Shown: in pieces, positions 8,218 to 16,860 of the stretch
Layout of the letters: every line of letters starts with the position of its first letter
Position numbering within the stretch: position 1 is the stretch's first letter
Origin: Actinomycetes bacterium
GTDB lineage: Bacteria > Actinomycetota > Actinomycetes > Propionibacteriales > Propionibacteriaceae
DNA: 37,590 nucleotides
Assembly (NCBI GenBank): GCA_021803025.1
Contig: JAJZQV010000019.1
Location: 1 to 37,590 of the forward strand
Direction: 5' to 3'
Translations under genes and position numbers: made by a program
The notes under the pieces: model-generated
What the model was told of the DNA's origin: nothing
Databases searched by the model: none
What the model saw: the letters and a program-made list of their open reading frames with translations, nothing else

Positions 8218-9414
8218 ATGTCGCTGTTCTCCTCCGTCGAGCAGGCTCCCGCCGACCCGATCCTCGGGCTCACCGAGGCGTTCGTGGCCGATACCCGACC
8301 GACGAAGGTGAACCTCGGTGTGGGCGTCTACCTCGACGCGACGGGCAAGGTCCCGCTTCTCGAGTGCGTGAAGGTGGCCGAGGCGGCCCTCGCGAAGGCA
8401 GCCAGTCCGCGCAGCTACCTGCCGATCGACGGGATGCCCGCATACGTCGCGGCCGTCAAGGACCTCGTCTTCGGTGATGACGAGGTCGTCGCCGAGGGAC
8501 GCGTCGTCACGGTGCAGGCCCTCGGCGGTACAGGCGGGCTGCGTATCGGGGCCGGCCTGCTGCAGCTGAGCAACCCCGGCGCCACCGTGCTCGTGTCGGA
8601 CCCGTCGTGGGAGAACCACCAGGCACTGTTCACGCGCGCCGGCTTCCCCGTTGCCACGTACCGCTACTACGACGCCGCGAACCGCCGCGTCGACGTGGAC
8701 GGGATGGTCGCCGACCTCGAGACCGCCGTTCCCGGCACGATCGTCATTCTCCATGCCCGCTGCCACAACCCGACCGGCTACGAGCTCGGGCCCGCCGACT
8801 GGGACCGGGTGATCGCGGCCGTCGGCGCGCGAGGCCTCGTCCCGTACCTCGACATGGCCTACCAGGGCTTCGCCGAGGGGCTCCACGAGGACTCGTACGT
8901 CGTCCGCAAGGTCATCGACGCCGGTCTCAGCTTCCTCGTCGCGACCTCGTTCTCGAAGTCGTTCAGCCTGTACGGGGAGCGGGTGGGCGGCTTGTCCGTC
9001 GTCACGTCCGACGCCGCCGAGGCCAAGCGGGTGCTGAGCCAGGTCAAGGTCGTCATCCGCACGCTCTACTCGAGCCCCGCCACCCACGGTGCGGCGATCG
9101 TCGCCCAGGTCCTGAACGACCCAGAGCTCCGTGCCCTGTGGGTGCGGGAGCTCGCCGGGATGCGGGACCGGATCAAGGCGATGCGGGCCGGACTGGTCGC
9201 CGGCCTCGCCGCGGCCGGTGTCACCCAGGACATGAGCTTCATCACCGACCAGGTCGGCATGTTCAGCTACTCCGGCCTGACGAGGGACCAGATGCTGCGG
9301 CTGCGCAGCGAGTTCGGCGTGTACGGGACCGACTCGGGCCGCCTGTGCATCGCCGCGCTGAACGACGGCAACCTCGGCTACGTGAGCGAGGCCATCGCAG
9401 CCGTCATCCGGTGA
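8218..9414 (+). CDS. aspartate/aromatic-amino-acid aminotransferase
   Basis: PLP-dependent fold-type I (class Ia) aminotransferase of 398 aa that moves the amino group between aspartate or aromatic amino acids and 2-oxoglutarate. The N-terminus APADPILGLTEAF ... KVNLGVGVYLD is characteristic of the AspC/TyrB subgroup, which is less usual in actinobacteria than other aspartate aminotransferases. HNPTGYEL, YLDMAYQGFAEG and the Schiff-base Lys247 (SFSKSFSLYGERVG) are present, as is the carboxylate-binding SGRLCIAALN near the C-terminus. ATG 8218 is chosen over ATG 8200: AAAGGA at 8205-8210 is a well-spaced ribosome site, and the homologous N-terminus starts there. TATGCT at 8185-8190 is the likely -10. 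Confidence 0.88.
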   Translation: MSLFSSVEQAPADPILGLTEAFVADTRPTKVNLGVGVYLDATGKVPLLECVKVAEAALAKAASPRSYLPIDGMPAYVAAVKDLVFGDDEVVAEGRVVTVQALGGTGGLRIGAGLLQLSNPGATVLVSDPSWENHQALFTRAGFPVATYRYYDAANRRVDVDGMVADLETAVPGTIVILHARCHNPTGYELGPADWDRVIAAVGARGLVPYLDMAYQGFAEGLHEDSYVVRKVIDAGLSFLVATSFSKSFSLYGERVGGLSVVTSDAAEAKRVLSQVKVVIRTLYSSPATHGAAIVAQVLNDPELRALWVRELAGMRDRIKAMRAGLVAGLAAAGVTQDMSFITDQVGMFSYSGLTRDQMLRLRSEFGVYGTDSGRLCIAALNDGNLGYVSEAIAAVIR

Positions 9415-9445
9415 CCGCGTAAGGAGACGAGCGCGCTGATCCTTC

Positions 9446-9451
9446 TATAGA
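9446..9451 (+). promoter_or_regulatory. probable -10 of the tRNA-Gln promoter
   Basis: TATAGA lies 35 nt before the mature tRNA 5' end in an otherwise GC-rich gap. A weak -35 (GGAGAC, 9423-9428) is 17 nt upstream. Confidence 0.45.
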
Positions 9452-9486
9452 GTTGGGGACGGTTCGGCACCGAGTCCGACTCGCAT

Positions 9487-9566
9487 TCCCCGGTTGGTCT
9501 GCCGGCAGGGCCCGCCTGACTTTGAATCAGGATCAAGCGACGTAGGTTCGACTCCTACCCGGGGAG
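9487..9566 (+). tRNA. tRNA-Gln (anticodon UUG)
   Basis: Acceptor arms TCCCCGG (9487-9493) and CCGGGGA (9559-9565) pair fully, with G9566 as discriminator; CCA is not encoded. D stem GGTC/GGCC; anticodon stem CCTGA/TCAGG around loop CTTTGAA (anticodon TTG, 9522-9524); T stem GTAGG/CCTAC around TTCGACT. The variable region (9532-9541) is 10 nt, longer than the usual 4-5. glmU follows after 26 nt. Confidence 0.9.
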
Positions 9567-9592
9567 CGAGAGCCGAGAGCGAAGGAGCGCGC

Positions 9593-11041
9593 GTGTCCCA
9601 AGAAGCTGCTGGCGTGACGGCCGTCGTGGTTCTCGCCGCCGGCGGTGGGACCCGGATGAAGTCCAGACGCTCCAAGCTGCTGCACGAGCTGTGCGGCCGC
9701 TCGATGCTCTCGTACGCGATCACCGCGGCCACCTCGCTCGAGCCGGACCACCTGGTCGTCGTCGTCGGCCACGAGCGGGAGCAGGTGTCGGCGCACCTCG
9801 CCGAGATCGCCCCGTACGCGGTCCAGGCCGTGCAGGAGCCGCAGCTCGGGACCGGCCACGCCGTGCGGGTCGGGCTCGACGCCCTCGACGAGCTTCCGGC
9901 CGAGGTCGTCGTGACCTACGGGGACGTGCCGCTGCTGACCGGCGAGACGCTGTCCGGGCTCGTCGCCGAGCACCGCGCCGCCGCGAACGCCGTCACCGTG
10001 CTCACCTCCGTCGTCGACGTGCCGACCGGGTACGGACGGGTCGTGCGCGAGCACGGGCGCGTGAGCCGGGTCGTCGAGGAGAAGGACGCCTCGGACGACG
10101 AGCGAGACATCCGGGAGATCAACTCCGGCATCTACGTCTTCGACGCGGAGACCCTGCGTGACGGCCTCGCCGAGCTGCGGACCGACAACGCCCAGGGCGA
10201 GATGTACCTCACCGACATCATCGCGTACGCCAACGGCCTCGGCCGTACCGTCGGAGCGCACCTCATCGACGACCCCTGGCAGACGCAGGGCGTCAACGAC
10301 CGGGTCCAGCTCGCAGCCCTCTCGAGGGAGCTCAACCGGCGGATCCTCGAACGCTGGATGCGGGACGGGGTCACCGTCATGGACCCCGACACGACGTGGG
10401 TGGCCGACACCGTGGACCTCGCCGAGGACGTGACGCTGCTCCCGAACACCATCCTCCGAGGAGCGACCTCGGTCTCCCGCGGCGCCACGATCGGCCCGGA
10501 CGTCATGCTCACCGACGTCGAGGTCGGCGAGGACGCGCACGTCGTGGCCTGTCACGCCACGCTGGCCGTCATCGGGGACGGCGCTGAGGTCGGGCCCTTC
10601 TCGTACCTCCGTCCCGGAACCCGGCTGGGCGTCAAGGGCAAGGTCGGCGCGTTCGTCGAGGCGAAGAACGCGGTCATCGGCGACGGTGCGAAGGTGCCGC
10701 ACCTCACGTACTGCGGCGACGCCGAGGTCGGCGAGGGAGCCAACATCGGAGCCGGCACGATCTTCGCGAACTACGACGGGGTCACCAAGAGCCGCACGAC
10801 CGTCGGCAAGGCGTCGTTCGTCGGGTCCAACTCGGTGCTCGTCGCCCCCGTCACGATCGCCGACGGGGCGTACGTCGCGGCGGGCTCGGCGATCACCGAG
10901 GACGTCGGCCCCGGGGAGCTGGCGATCGCGAGGTCGAGGCAGCGCAACATCGAAGGCTGGGTCGCCTCCCGACGGCCCGGTTCGAAGACCCACCAGGCAG
11001 CCGACGAGGCCCTCGGGACGAGGAAGGGCGAGCAGGAGTGA
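9593..11041 (+). CDS. glmU: bifunctional N-acetylglucosamine-1-phosphate uridyltransferase / glucosamine-1-phosphate acetyltransferase
   Basis: Makes UDP-GlcNAc for peptidoglycan: it acetylates glucosamine-1-phosphate, then couples it to UTP. The protein is 482 aa. The N-terminal pyrophosphorylase domain has the signature LAAGGGTRMKS ... KLLHELCG (residues about 13-32), QLGTGHAV, TYGDVPLL and EINSGIYVFD. From about residue 260 the left-handed beta-helix hexapeptide repeats follow (for example GDGAEVGPFSYLRPGT, GEGANIGAGTIFANYDG). The start is GTG 9593 with GGAG at 9583-9586. The stop overlaps prs by 4 nt (GTGA). Co-transcription with the preceding tRNA-Gln is plausible. Confidence 0.96.
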   Translation: MSQEAAGVTAVVVLAAGGGTRMKSRRSKLLHELCGRSMLSYAITAATSLEPDHLVVVVGHEREQVSAHLAEIAPYAVQAVQEPQLGTGHAVRVGLDALDELPAEVVVTYGDVPLLTGETLSGLVAEHRAAANAVTVLTSVVDVPTGYGRVVREHGRVSRVVEEKDASDDERDIREINSGIYVFDAETLRDGLAELRTDNAQGEMYLTDIIAYANGLGRTVGAHLIDDPWQTQGVNDRVQLAALSRELNRRILERWMRDGVTVMDPDTTWVADTVDLAEDVTLLPNTILRGATSVSRGATIGPDVMLTDVEVGEDAHVVACHATLAVIGDGAEVGPFSYLRPGTRLGVKGKVGAFVEAKNAVIGDGAKVPHLTYCGDAEVGEGANIGAGTIFANYDGVTKSRTTVGKASFVGSNSVLVAPVTIADGAYVAAGSAITEDVGPGELAIARSRQRNIEGWVASRRPGSKTHQAADEALGTRKGEQE

Positions 11042-12015
11042 GCACGGTTCTGACGAAGAAGGACCAGAAGCGGCTCATGCTGTTCGCCGGACGGTCACAT
11101 CCGGCGCTGGCGGGCGAGGTCGCTGCGATCCTCGACGTCGACCTCGTGCCGATGCGGGCGGTGACGTACGCGAACTCGGAGATCTACGTACGGTTCGAGG
11201 AGTCCGTACGAGGGTCGGACGCCTTCGTCATCCAGTCCCACCACGCGCCCGTCAACGAGTGGATGATGGAGCAGCTCATCATGGTCGACGCGCTGAAGCG
11301 CGCGTCGGCGAAGCGGATCACCGTGGTGTCGCCGTTCTACCCGTACGCGCGGCAGGACAAGAAGCACGCCGGACGCGAGCCGATCTCCGCGAGGCTCATG
11401 GCCGACCTGTACGCGGCGGCTGGAGCGACGCGCATCATGTCGGTCGACCTCCACGCCGCCCAGATCCAGGGCTTCTTCAACGGGCCCGTCGACCACCTGC
11501 ACGCGATGACGCTGCTCAGCGACTACGTCGCCGGGAAGTACGGGTCGCAGGACCTCGTCGTCGTCTCGCCGGATGCCGGCCGGGTACGTATGGCCGACCA
11601 GTGGACGGACCGGCTGGGGTGCCCGCTCGCGATCATCCACAAGCGGCGCGACCCCAATGTCGCCAACACCGTCGCCGTGCACGAGGTCGTCGGCGAGGTG
11701 GAGGGGCGCGTGTGCCTGCTCGTGGACGACATGATCGACACGGCGGGGACGATCTGCCTCGCGGCGGACGCCCTCATGGCGCGCGGCGCCAAGGCCGTCA
11801 TCGCGGCGGCCACCCACGCCGTCCTGTCCGGGTCGGCCGCCGACCGCCTCAAACGCTCGGCGTTCACGGAGGTCATCGTCACCAACACGCTCCCCATCGA
11901 GGAGTCGGTGCACATCGACTGCCTCACGGTCCTCTCGATCGCCCCGCTCATCGCGAAGGCCATCAAGGAGGTCTTCACCGAGGGCTCGGTCACGAGCCTC
12001 ATGAACGAGAACTGA
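11038..12015 (+). CDS. prs: ribose-phosphate pyrophosphokinase (PRPP synthetase)
   Basis: Transfers pyrophosphate from ATP to ribose-5-phosphate to give PRPP for purines, pyrimidines, His, Trp and, in actinobacteria, arabinan precursors. The protein is 325 aa. It has the ATP-binding FEESVRGSDAFVIQS and the conserved PYARQDKKHAGREPISARLMADL region. His in DLHAAQIQGFF follows, then the PRPP-binding loop LLVDDMIDTAGT (about residues 227-238). GTG 11038 overlaps the glmU stop, the glmU-prs coupling conserved in actinobacteria. Confidence 0.96.
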   Translation: MSTVLTKKDQKRLMLFAGRSHPALAGEVAAILDVDLVPMRAVTYANSEIYVRFEESVRGSDAFVIQSHHAPVNEWMMEQLIMVDALKRASAKRITVVSPFYPYARQDKKHAGREPISARLMADLYAAAGATRIMSVDLHAAQIQGFFNGPVDHLHAMTLLSDYVAGKYGSQDLVVVSPDAGRVRMADQWTDRLGCPLAIIHKRRDPNVANTVAVHEVVGEVEGRVCLLVDDMIDTAGTICLAADALMARGAKAVIAAATHAVLSGSAADRLKRSAFTEVIVTNTLPIEESVHIDCLTVLSIAPLIAKAIKEVFTEGSVTSLMNEN

Positions 12016-12405
12016 GCGCGGCTGCGGGCCGCACCCGCGAACTCGGACGGTCCGCACGACATCGCCTCCCGCGAGCCGAAGGCCTTCGTCATGCTCGCGC
12101 GCGACATCGCCGCCACCCCGCAGACGCAGCGAAGGCGATCTCGGGCAAGATCCGACGCGTCGAGCAGAGAGTGCGAAGCCGCCCGCGTGGCTGAGGTAGC
12201 GCGACGGCCAGTTCCACGACAAGGACGACCAGCCGGGAGCCCCGAGGCCGGTTTCCGGCCGCCCGGCGCATCGGGTAGCCTGTGCGGGTTGCCTCGGCGA
12301 GGGGCGGCCCGGTTTCCGGCCTCCCGTGATCGACTAGGTCCTCCCTCGGACGAGCTCCCGCGCGGCCACGGCCGCATCGACACACGAGGTTGAGGAGAAA
12401 CAACC
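12016..12405 (+). promoter_or_regulatory. 390-bp intergenic region with rplY promoter(s) and duplicated hairpin block
   Basis: No convincing gene is seen. A 13-bp sequence, CCGGTTTCCGGCC, occurs exactly twice (12248-12260 and 12309-12321). Each copy lies in a near-palindrome (GGCCGG-TTT-CCGGCC at 12246-12260; a longer imperfect stem at 12302-12325). Between them is a -10-like TAGCCT (12276-12281), with the first block covering the -35 position (TTCCGG, 12253-12258, 17-nt spacer). The second copy would fall in the leader or provide a second -35 ahead of TAGGTC (12335-12340). Bases 12016-12240 show only short GC-rich dyads and no recognisable product in any frame. Confidence 0.45.
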
Positions 12406-13044
12406 ATGGCCGACCAGGTCACGCTGAGCGCCACGCCGCGCTCCGAGTTCGGCAAGGGCGCTGCCCGTCGCCTTCGCCGCGCCCACCAGGTGCCCGCCGT
12501 CCTGTACGGGCACGGCACCGAGCCCGTTCACATCAGCCTTCCTGGCCACGAGACCCTGCTCGCGCTGCGTGTCGCGAACGTGCTCCTCGAGATCGACCTC
12601 GAGGGCGGCACGAAGCAGCTCGCGCTGCCCAAGCAGGTCCAGAAGGACCCCGTGACCGGCTTCATCGAGCACGTCGACCTCGTCGTCGTACGTCGCGGCG
12701 AGAGGGTCAACGTCCAGGTCCCGCTCGTCTTGGTCGGCGAGCACTCCACCGAGGTCATGATCGTCATGGACCAGAACACGATCACGCTCGAGGTCGAGGC
12801 CACCCATATCCCCGAGCACGTCGAGATCGACGTGACCGGCGTCTCGGTGGGCCACAACATCGCCGCCAAGGACCTGACGCTTCCTGAGGGTGCCGTGTTC
12901 CACGGCGAGCCGGACGACCTCATCCTGTCGGCGCACGCGACGCCGTCGCAGGCCTCCATCGACGCCGAGCTCGATGCCGCGAGCGGCAGCGGCGCCGAGG
13001 CGCCCGTGGCCGTGACGGAGCCCGCAGCCTCCGACCAGGAGTAG
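12406..13044 (+). CDS. rplY: 50S ribosomal protein L25, long (CTC) form
   Basis: Binds 5S rRNA in the large subunit. At 212 aa it is the two-domain CTC/TL5 form. The N-terminal L25 domain (1-95) carries LSATPRSEFGKGAARRLRR and VPAVLYGHGTEPVHISL. A C-terminal beta domain (96-190, ending in a DLTLPEGAVFHGEPDDLILS-type segment) follows, then an Ala/Glu-rich tail. ATG 12406 has AGGAG at a good distance. pth follows after 9 nt, the ctc-pth pairing that is widespread in Gram-positive bacteria. Confidence 0.95.
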   Translation: MADQVTLSATPRSEFGKGAARRLRRAHQVPAVLYGHGTEPVHISLPGHETLLALRVANVLLEIDLEGGTKQLALPKQVQKDPVTGFIEHVDLVVVRRGERVNVQVPLVLVGEHSTEVMIVMDQNTITLEVEATHIPEHVEIDVTGVSVGHNIAAKDLTLPEGAVFHGEPDDLILSAHATPSQASIDAELDAASGSGAEAPVAVTEPAASDQE

Positions 13045-13053
13045 GCACTGCCC

Positions 13054-13650
13054 ATGGCCTGGCTCGTGGTGGGGCTCGGGAATCCGGGCCCCACCTACGC
13101 GTCCCACCGGCACAACGTGGGCGCGATGGTCGTCGCCGAGCTGGCGCGCCGCGGCGGAGTGAAGCTCGCTGCGCACGCGCTGCAGCGCGCCAACACGGCC
13201 GACGTACGGATCGGCCCGGGCGGGGTGGGCGCTGTGGGAGCGGACACCGAGAAGGCCGTGCTGGCCACCACCCGTACCTACATGAACGACTCCGGCGGCC
13301 CGGTCGCCAAGCTCCTCGCGCACTACAAGATCACCCCTGACCACCTCGTCGTCATCCACGACGAGCTCGACATCGACTTCGGCCACATCCGCACGAAGCT
13401 GGGCGGCGGGGACAACGGCCACAACGGCCTCAAGTCGATCCGCCAAGCGATCGGCACCGGCGACTTCTACCGGATCCGCTGGGGAGTCGGCCGACCCCCT
13501 GGCCGCCAGGACCCGGCGGACTTCGTCCTGTCCGCCTTCCCCAAGGCGCTCGCCGAGGACGTGGCCGTCGAGATCTCCCGCGCGGCTGACGCCGTCGAGT
13601 GCCTCGTCGTGTACGGGCTCGACGCGACCCAGCAGAGGTACAACTCCTGA
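13054..13650 (+). CDS. pth: peptidyl-tRNA hydrolase
   Basis: Cleaves the ester bond of peptidyl-tRNAs released from stalled ribosomes. The protein is 198 aa. Catalytic residues are visible: Asn10 (GLGNPG), His20 (SHRHNVGAM), Asn in TYMNDSGGPV, Asp in VIHDELDIDFG and Asn in GGGDNGHNGLKS. ATG 13054 uses AGGAG inside the end of rplY (13037-13041). Copy B of the 48-bp repeat lies 53 bp after the stop, where the conserved gene order is broken by the rhamnosidase gene. Confidence 0.95.
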   Translation: MAWLVVGLGNPGPTYASHRHNVGAMVVAELARRGGVKLAAHALQRANTADVRIGPGGVGAVGADTEKAVLATTRTYMNDSGGPVAKLLAHYKITPDHLVVIHDELDIDFGHIRTKLGGGDNGHNGLKSIRQAIGTGDFYRIRWGVGRPPGRQDPADFVLSAFPKALAEDVAVEISRAADAVECLVVYGLDATQQRYNS

Positions 13651-13702
13651 CGTCCCACCCGACCCGCTGTCGTCGGGCCGCGCCACCTCCTCCCCCTCGA
13701 AA

Positions 13703-13750
13703 GGCCACGACACGCGCGGTCGGTGCGGCGTGTCGCAGCGCCAACCGGCC
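13703..13750 (+). repeat. 48-bp structured intergenic repeat, copy B
   Basis: Same plan as copies A and C: GGCCA, CGACACGC, 12-nt centre (GCGGTCGGTGCG), GCGTGTCG, 10-nt spacer, CGGCC. The inner 8-bp arms are perfect. The centre has two changes (C to G, A to G) and the last arm one (T to C) relative to copy A. It lies downstream of pth. Confidence 0.85.
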
Positions 13751-13834
13751 TCTCGTCGCCCGTCATCCCGCGAAAGCACAGCAGGGACGTGACGCTCCCC
13801 GACTGAATCGTCACAATGACTTGGCGTCCAACCC

Positions 13835-13864
13835 TTGTGGAGCGCCTCTCGAGCGCCCTAGTTT
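13835..13864 (+). promoter_or_regulatory. candidate promoter of the rhamnosidase gene
   Basis: TTGTGG (13835-13840), an 18-nt spacer and TAGTTT (13859-13864). The spacer holds a direct repeat of GAGCGCC, and upstream are complementary arms GTGACG (13788-13793) and CGTCAC (13808-13813) that could be operator half-sites. The rest of 13651-13939 contains only repeat copy B. Confidence 0.4.
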
Positions 13865-13939
13865 TCCTGTCAGGACGCCCGCGCTGCCGGACAAGAGCGG
13901 CGGTCGCAGGCCTGCGTCCCGTCCGAAGGAGAGCACCCG

Positions 13940-16738
13940 ATGCCCACCGCTGTGCAGTCCGTACGCCTCGAGTACCAGCCGGGCCCGGAGGTACCCACCC
14001 CCGCTCCCCGCGTGTCCTGGGTGAGCGTCTCGGACATCCGGGAATGGCGGCAGAGCGCCGCGGAGCTCGCCTGGAACGACGGTGCCGGCACGACCACCGC
14101 AACCGTTGACGGCGACGCGTCCGTCCTCGTCGCCTGGCCGTTCGCGGAGCTCGCGCCACGCGGGCGCGGGACGCTCAAGGTGCGGGTACAGGGCCCGGAC
14201 GGCTGGTCGGGTTGGAGCGAGGAGCAGCCGGTCGTCGCCACGTTCCTCGGCGAGGGTGAGTGGACGGCGGAGTTCATCGGCCTCCCAGAGCCGAGCAGCG
14301 TGGGGCAGCCCTTCCTGCTGCGACACGAGTTCGATGTCGAGCCCGGGCTGGTCCGGGCGACGTGGTACGCGACCGCGCTGGGCGTCTACCAGGCCGAGGT
14401 CAACGGCACGAGCGTGGACGACCAGTTCCTCAAGCCGGGCTGGACGCCGTACCAGCACCGTCTCGTGCACGAGACGACCGACGTCACGGCGTCCCTGACC
14501 GAGGGCCGCAACGCGATCGGCATCGCCGTCGCCGGAGGCTGGTACACGGAGCGGTTCGGCTTCCAAGGTCTCGCGAAGCCGTTCTACGGCGAACAGCCGT
14601 CCGTCGCCGGCCAGCTGGCGCTCGAGTACGCGGACGGACGGATCGTGTGGGTCGCGACCGGTGCGGGCTGGCAGGCGACCGGCGATGCCCCGTACCGGTC
14701 GGCCGGCATCTACGCGGGTGAGAGCTACGACGCGCGTCTCGCCGCCCCGGGCTGGTCGACGGCGGGCTTCGACGCCACGGCGTGGGAGCAGGCGGCGGTG
14801 CGGGAGCCCGGGCCGGTGCCCGGCCCCCGGACCGGCCCGCAGGTGAGGGTCACCGAGACCGTCGACGTCGAGGAGGTCATCACCTCGCCGTCGGGCAGGA
14901 CGCTGCTGGACTTCGGCCAGAACCTCGTGGGCAGGCTCCGCCTGCGTGTGAGCGGGGAGGCCGGGACCACCATCACCCTGCGCCATGCCGAGGTGCTCGA
15001 GGGCGGAGAGCTGGGCGTACGCCCGCTGCGGGTGGCGAAGGCCACCGACACGTACACGCTGGCCGGGACCGGCGTCGAGGAGTGGGCGCCGACCTTCACG
15101 TTCCACGGCTTCCGCTACGCCGAGGTCACCGGATGGCCGGGCGGCGTCGACCCCAGCGCCGTGACCGCGGAGGTCATCGGGTCGGACATGGTCCGTACGG
15201 GCTGGTTCGAGTGCTCGGACCCCATGGTCACCCGTCTGCACGAGAACGTCGTGTGGGGCATGCGCGGCAACTTCCTCTACCTGCCGACCGACTGCCCGCA
15301 GCGTGACGAGCGTCTCGGGTGGACCGGCGACATCCAGATCTTCGGGCCGACCGCGTCCTACCTGTACGACTGTGACGGGTTCCTCTCGTCGTGGCTTGTC
15401 GACCTCGCGCTCGAGCAGAAGGCGTCGGGCGGCGTGCCGTTCATCGTCCCGGACGTGCTGCACTCCGCGAAGATGCCCGCGGCGGCGTGGGGCGACGTGG
15501 CGGTCATCCTGCCCTGGACCCTCTACGAGCGGTTCGGCGACCTGGGGGTCCTCGAGGCCCAGTACCCGTCCGCGAAGGGCTGGGTGGACCAGGTCCTCGC
15601 GATCGCGGGGGACCGGTACCTGTGGGAAGGCGGGTTCCAGTTCGGCGACTGGGTCGACCCGGACGCGCCGCCGGACCAGCCGGCCAAGGCGAAGGCCGAC
15701 CCGGACCTCGTGGCGAGCGCGTACCTGTTCCACTCGTCCGACCTGCTCGCGCGGTCGGCGGCGGTGCTGGGCCGTACGGAGGAAGCCGAGCACTACGCGG
15801 CTGTCGCGGAGCGCGTCCGTGAGGCGTGGCTGGCCGAGTACGTGACGCCGAGCGGCCGGATCCTGTCCGACGCGCAGACCAGCTACGCCCTCGCCATCGC
15901 GTTCGAGATCGTGACGGGCGAGCTCGCTCAGAGAGTGGGCGACCGGTTGGCCTGGCTCGTCCGGCGGGACGGCTACCGGATCGGCACGGGTTTCGTCGGG
16001 ACACCGCTCATCACGGACGCCCTGTCCCGTACGGGCCACCTCCGCCAGGCGGGCCGCATGCTCACCCAGACCGAGTGTCCGTCGTGGCTCTACCCGATCA
16101 CGATGGGCGCGACGACGATCTGGGAGCGGTGGGACTCGATGCTCGAGGACGGGTCCATCAACCCGGGCGAGATGACGAGCTTCAACCACTACGCGCTCGG
16201 CGGGGTCGCCGACTGGATGCACCGGGTCGTCGGTGGGCTCGCCCCGGCGGCGCCGGGCTACCGCGAGCTCGAGATCGCGCCCCAGCCGCTCGCCGGCATG
16301 GAGTGGGCGACCACGACGCACGAGACGCCGTACGGAGCGGCGACCGTCTCCTGGCGTCGCCAGGACGGCCGTGTCCACGTCATGGCGATCGTCCCGGCCA
16401 ACGCCTCCGCCACGGTGCGGCTCCCCGACGGGAGCGAGCAGCGCGTCGGCTCCGGCACGTACGAGTGGAGCGTCGAGGACGTACCCGCCTCCGCCTCCGC
16501 GCCCGCGCGCGTCTCGGGCGACTCGCCGCTGGCCGCGATCATCGACGACCAGGAGGCGTACACGAGCGTCATGAGCGCGTTCCGGCGCATCGACCCGGAC
16601 GTGGCCCGGGAGTTCCGCCGGCGGACCCGCTGGGTGCCGAACCAGCCACTGTTCGGCACGTTCAGCCTCATCTCCCCGGCGGTCGTCGACGAGGTGCTCA
16701 GCAGCCTCGAGGCGCTCAACGAGGCCCGGGGCCTCTGA
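13940..16738 (+). CDS. GH78 alpha-L-rhamnosidase
   Basis: Glycoside hydrolase of 932 aa that releases terminal alpha-L-rhamnose. Layout: N-terminal beta domains (PAPRVSWVS ... WSGWSEEQPV; FLLRHEFDVEPGLVRATWYATALGVYQAEVNG split over residues about 130-165), a concanavalin-like/GH78 N domain, and the (alpha/alpha)6 catalytic domain. The latter starts near TDCPQRDERLGWTGD (about residue 450, acidic catalytic loop) and includes FQFGDWVDP and SWLYPITMGATTIWERWDS. An extra C-terminal segment of about 90 residues (FRRIDPDVAREFRRRTRW ... FGTFSLISP) follows. No signal peptide is seen, so it is probably cytoplasmic and acts on imported rhamnosides, yet no transporter is adjacent. AAGGAG is 8 nt before ATG. 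It interrupts the pth-mfd neighbourhood, so it is likely an accessory acquisition. Confidence 0.9.
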   Translation: MPTAVQSVRLEYQPGPEVPTPAPRVSWVSVSDIREWRQSAAELAWNDGAGTTTATVDGDASVLVAWPFAELAPRGRGTLKVRVQGPDGWSGWSEEQPVVATFLGEGEWTAEFIGLPEPSSVGQPFLLRHEFDVEPGLVRATWYATALGVYQAEVNGTSVDDQFLKPGWTPYQHRLVHETTDVTASLTEGRNAIGIAVAGGWYTERFGFQGLAKPFYGEQPSVAGQLALEYADGRIVWVATGAGWQATGDAPYRSAGIYAGESYDARLAAPGWSTAGFDATAWEQAAVREPGPVPGPRTGPQVRVTETVDVEEVITSPSGRTLLDFGQNLVGRLRLRVSGEAGTTITLRHAEVLEGGELGVRPLRVAKATDTYTLAGTGVEEWAPTFTFHGFRYAEVTGWPGGVDPSAVTAEVIGSDMVRTGWFECSDPMVTRLHENVVWGMRGNFLYLPTDCPQRDERLGWTGDIQIFGPTASYLYDCDGFLSSWLVDLALEQKASGGVPFIVPDVLHSAKMPAAAWGDVAVILPWTLYERFGDLGVLEAQYPSAKGWVDQVLAIAGDRYLWEGGFQFGDWVDPDAPPDQPAKAKADPDLVASAYLFHSSDLLARSAAVLGRTEEAEHYAAVAERVREAWLAEYVTPSGRILSDAQTSYALAIAFEIVTGELAQRVGDRLAWLVRRDGYRIGTGFVGTPLITDALSRTGHLRQAGRMLTQTECPSWLYPITMGATTIWERWDSMLEDGSINPGEMTSFNHYALGGVADWMHRVVGGLAPAAPGYRELEIAPQPLAGMEWATTTHETPYGAATVSWRRQDGRVHVMAIVPANASATVRLPDGSEQRVGSGTYEWSVEDVPASASAPARVSGDSPLAAIIDDQEAYTSVMSAFRRIDPDVAREFRRRTRWVPNQPLFGTFSLISPAVVDEVLSSLEALNEARGL

Positions 16739-16760
16739 CGAGGCCCTTCCGCAACGACGC

Positions 16761-16798
16761 CACGGGGCTGCCTGCGCGACAGCACATGGCACCCCGTG
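16761..16798 (+). terminator. possible hairpin terminator after the rhamnosidase gene
   Basis: Arms CACGGGG (16761-16767) and CCCCGTG (16792-16798) enclose a smaller CTG/CAG stem. No T tract follows, so it is only a candidate. Confidence 0.35.
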
Positions 16799-16860
16799 CC
16801 GAACCGGGGCGCCCAGACGTGCCGCGAGCCTGTCGCAGCGCCCGGGTAGGGTAGACCGCC

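Noticed and set aside
12016-12240. Possible small gene between prs and rplY
   Set aside because: Several frames are open, but none has a good start with ribosome site or a recognisable motif; composition is that of GC-rich non-coding DNA.
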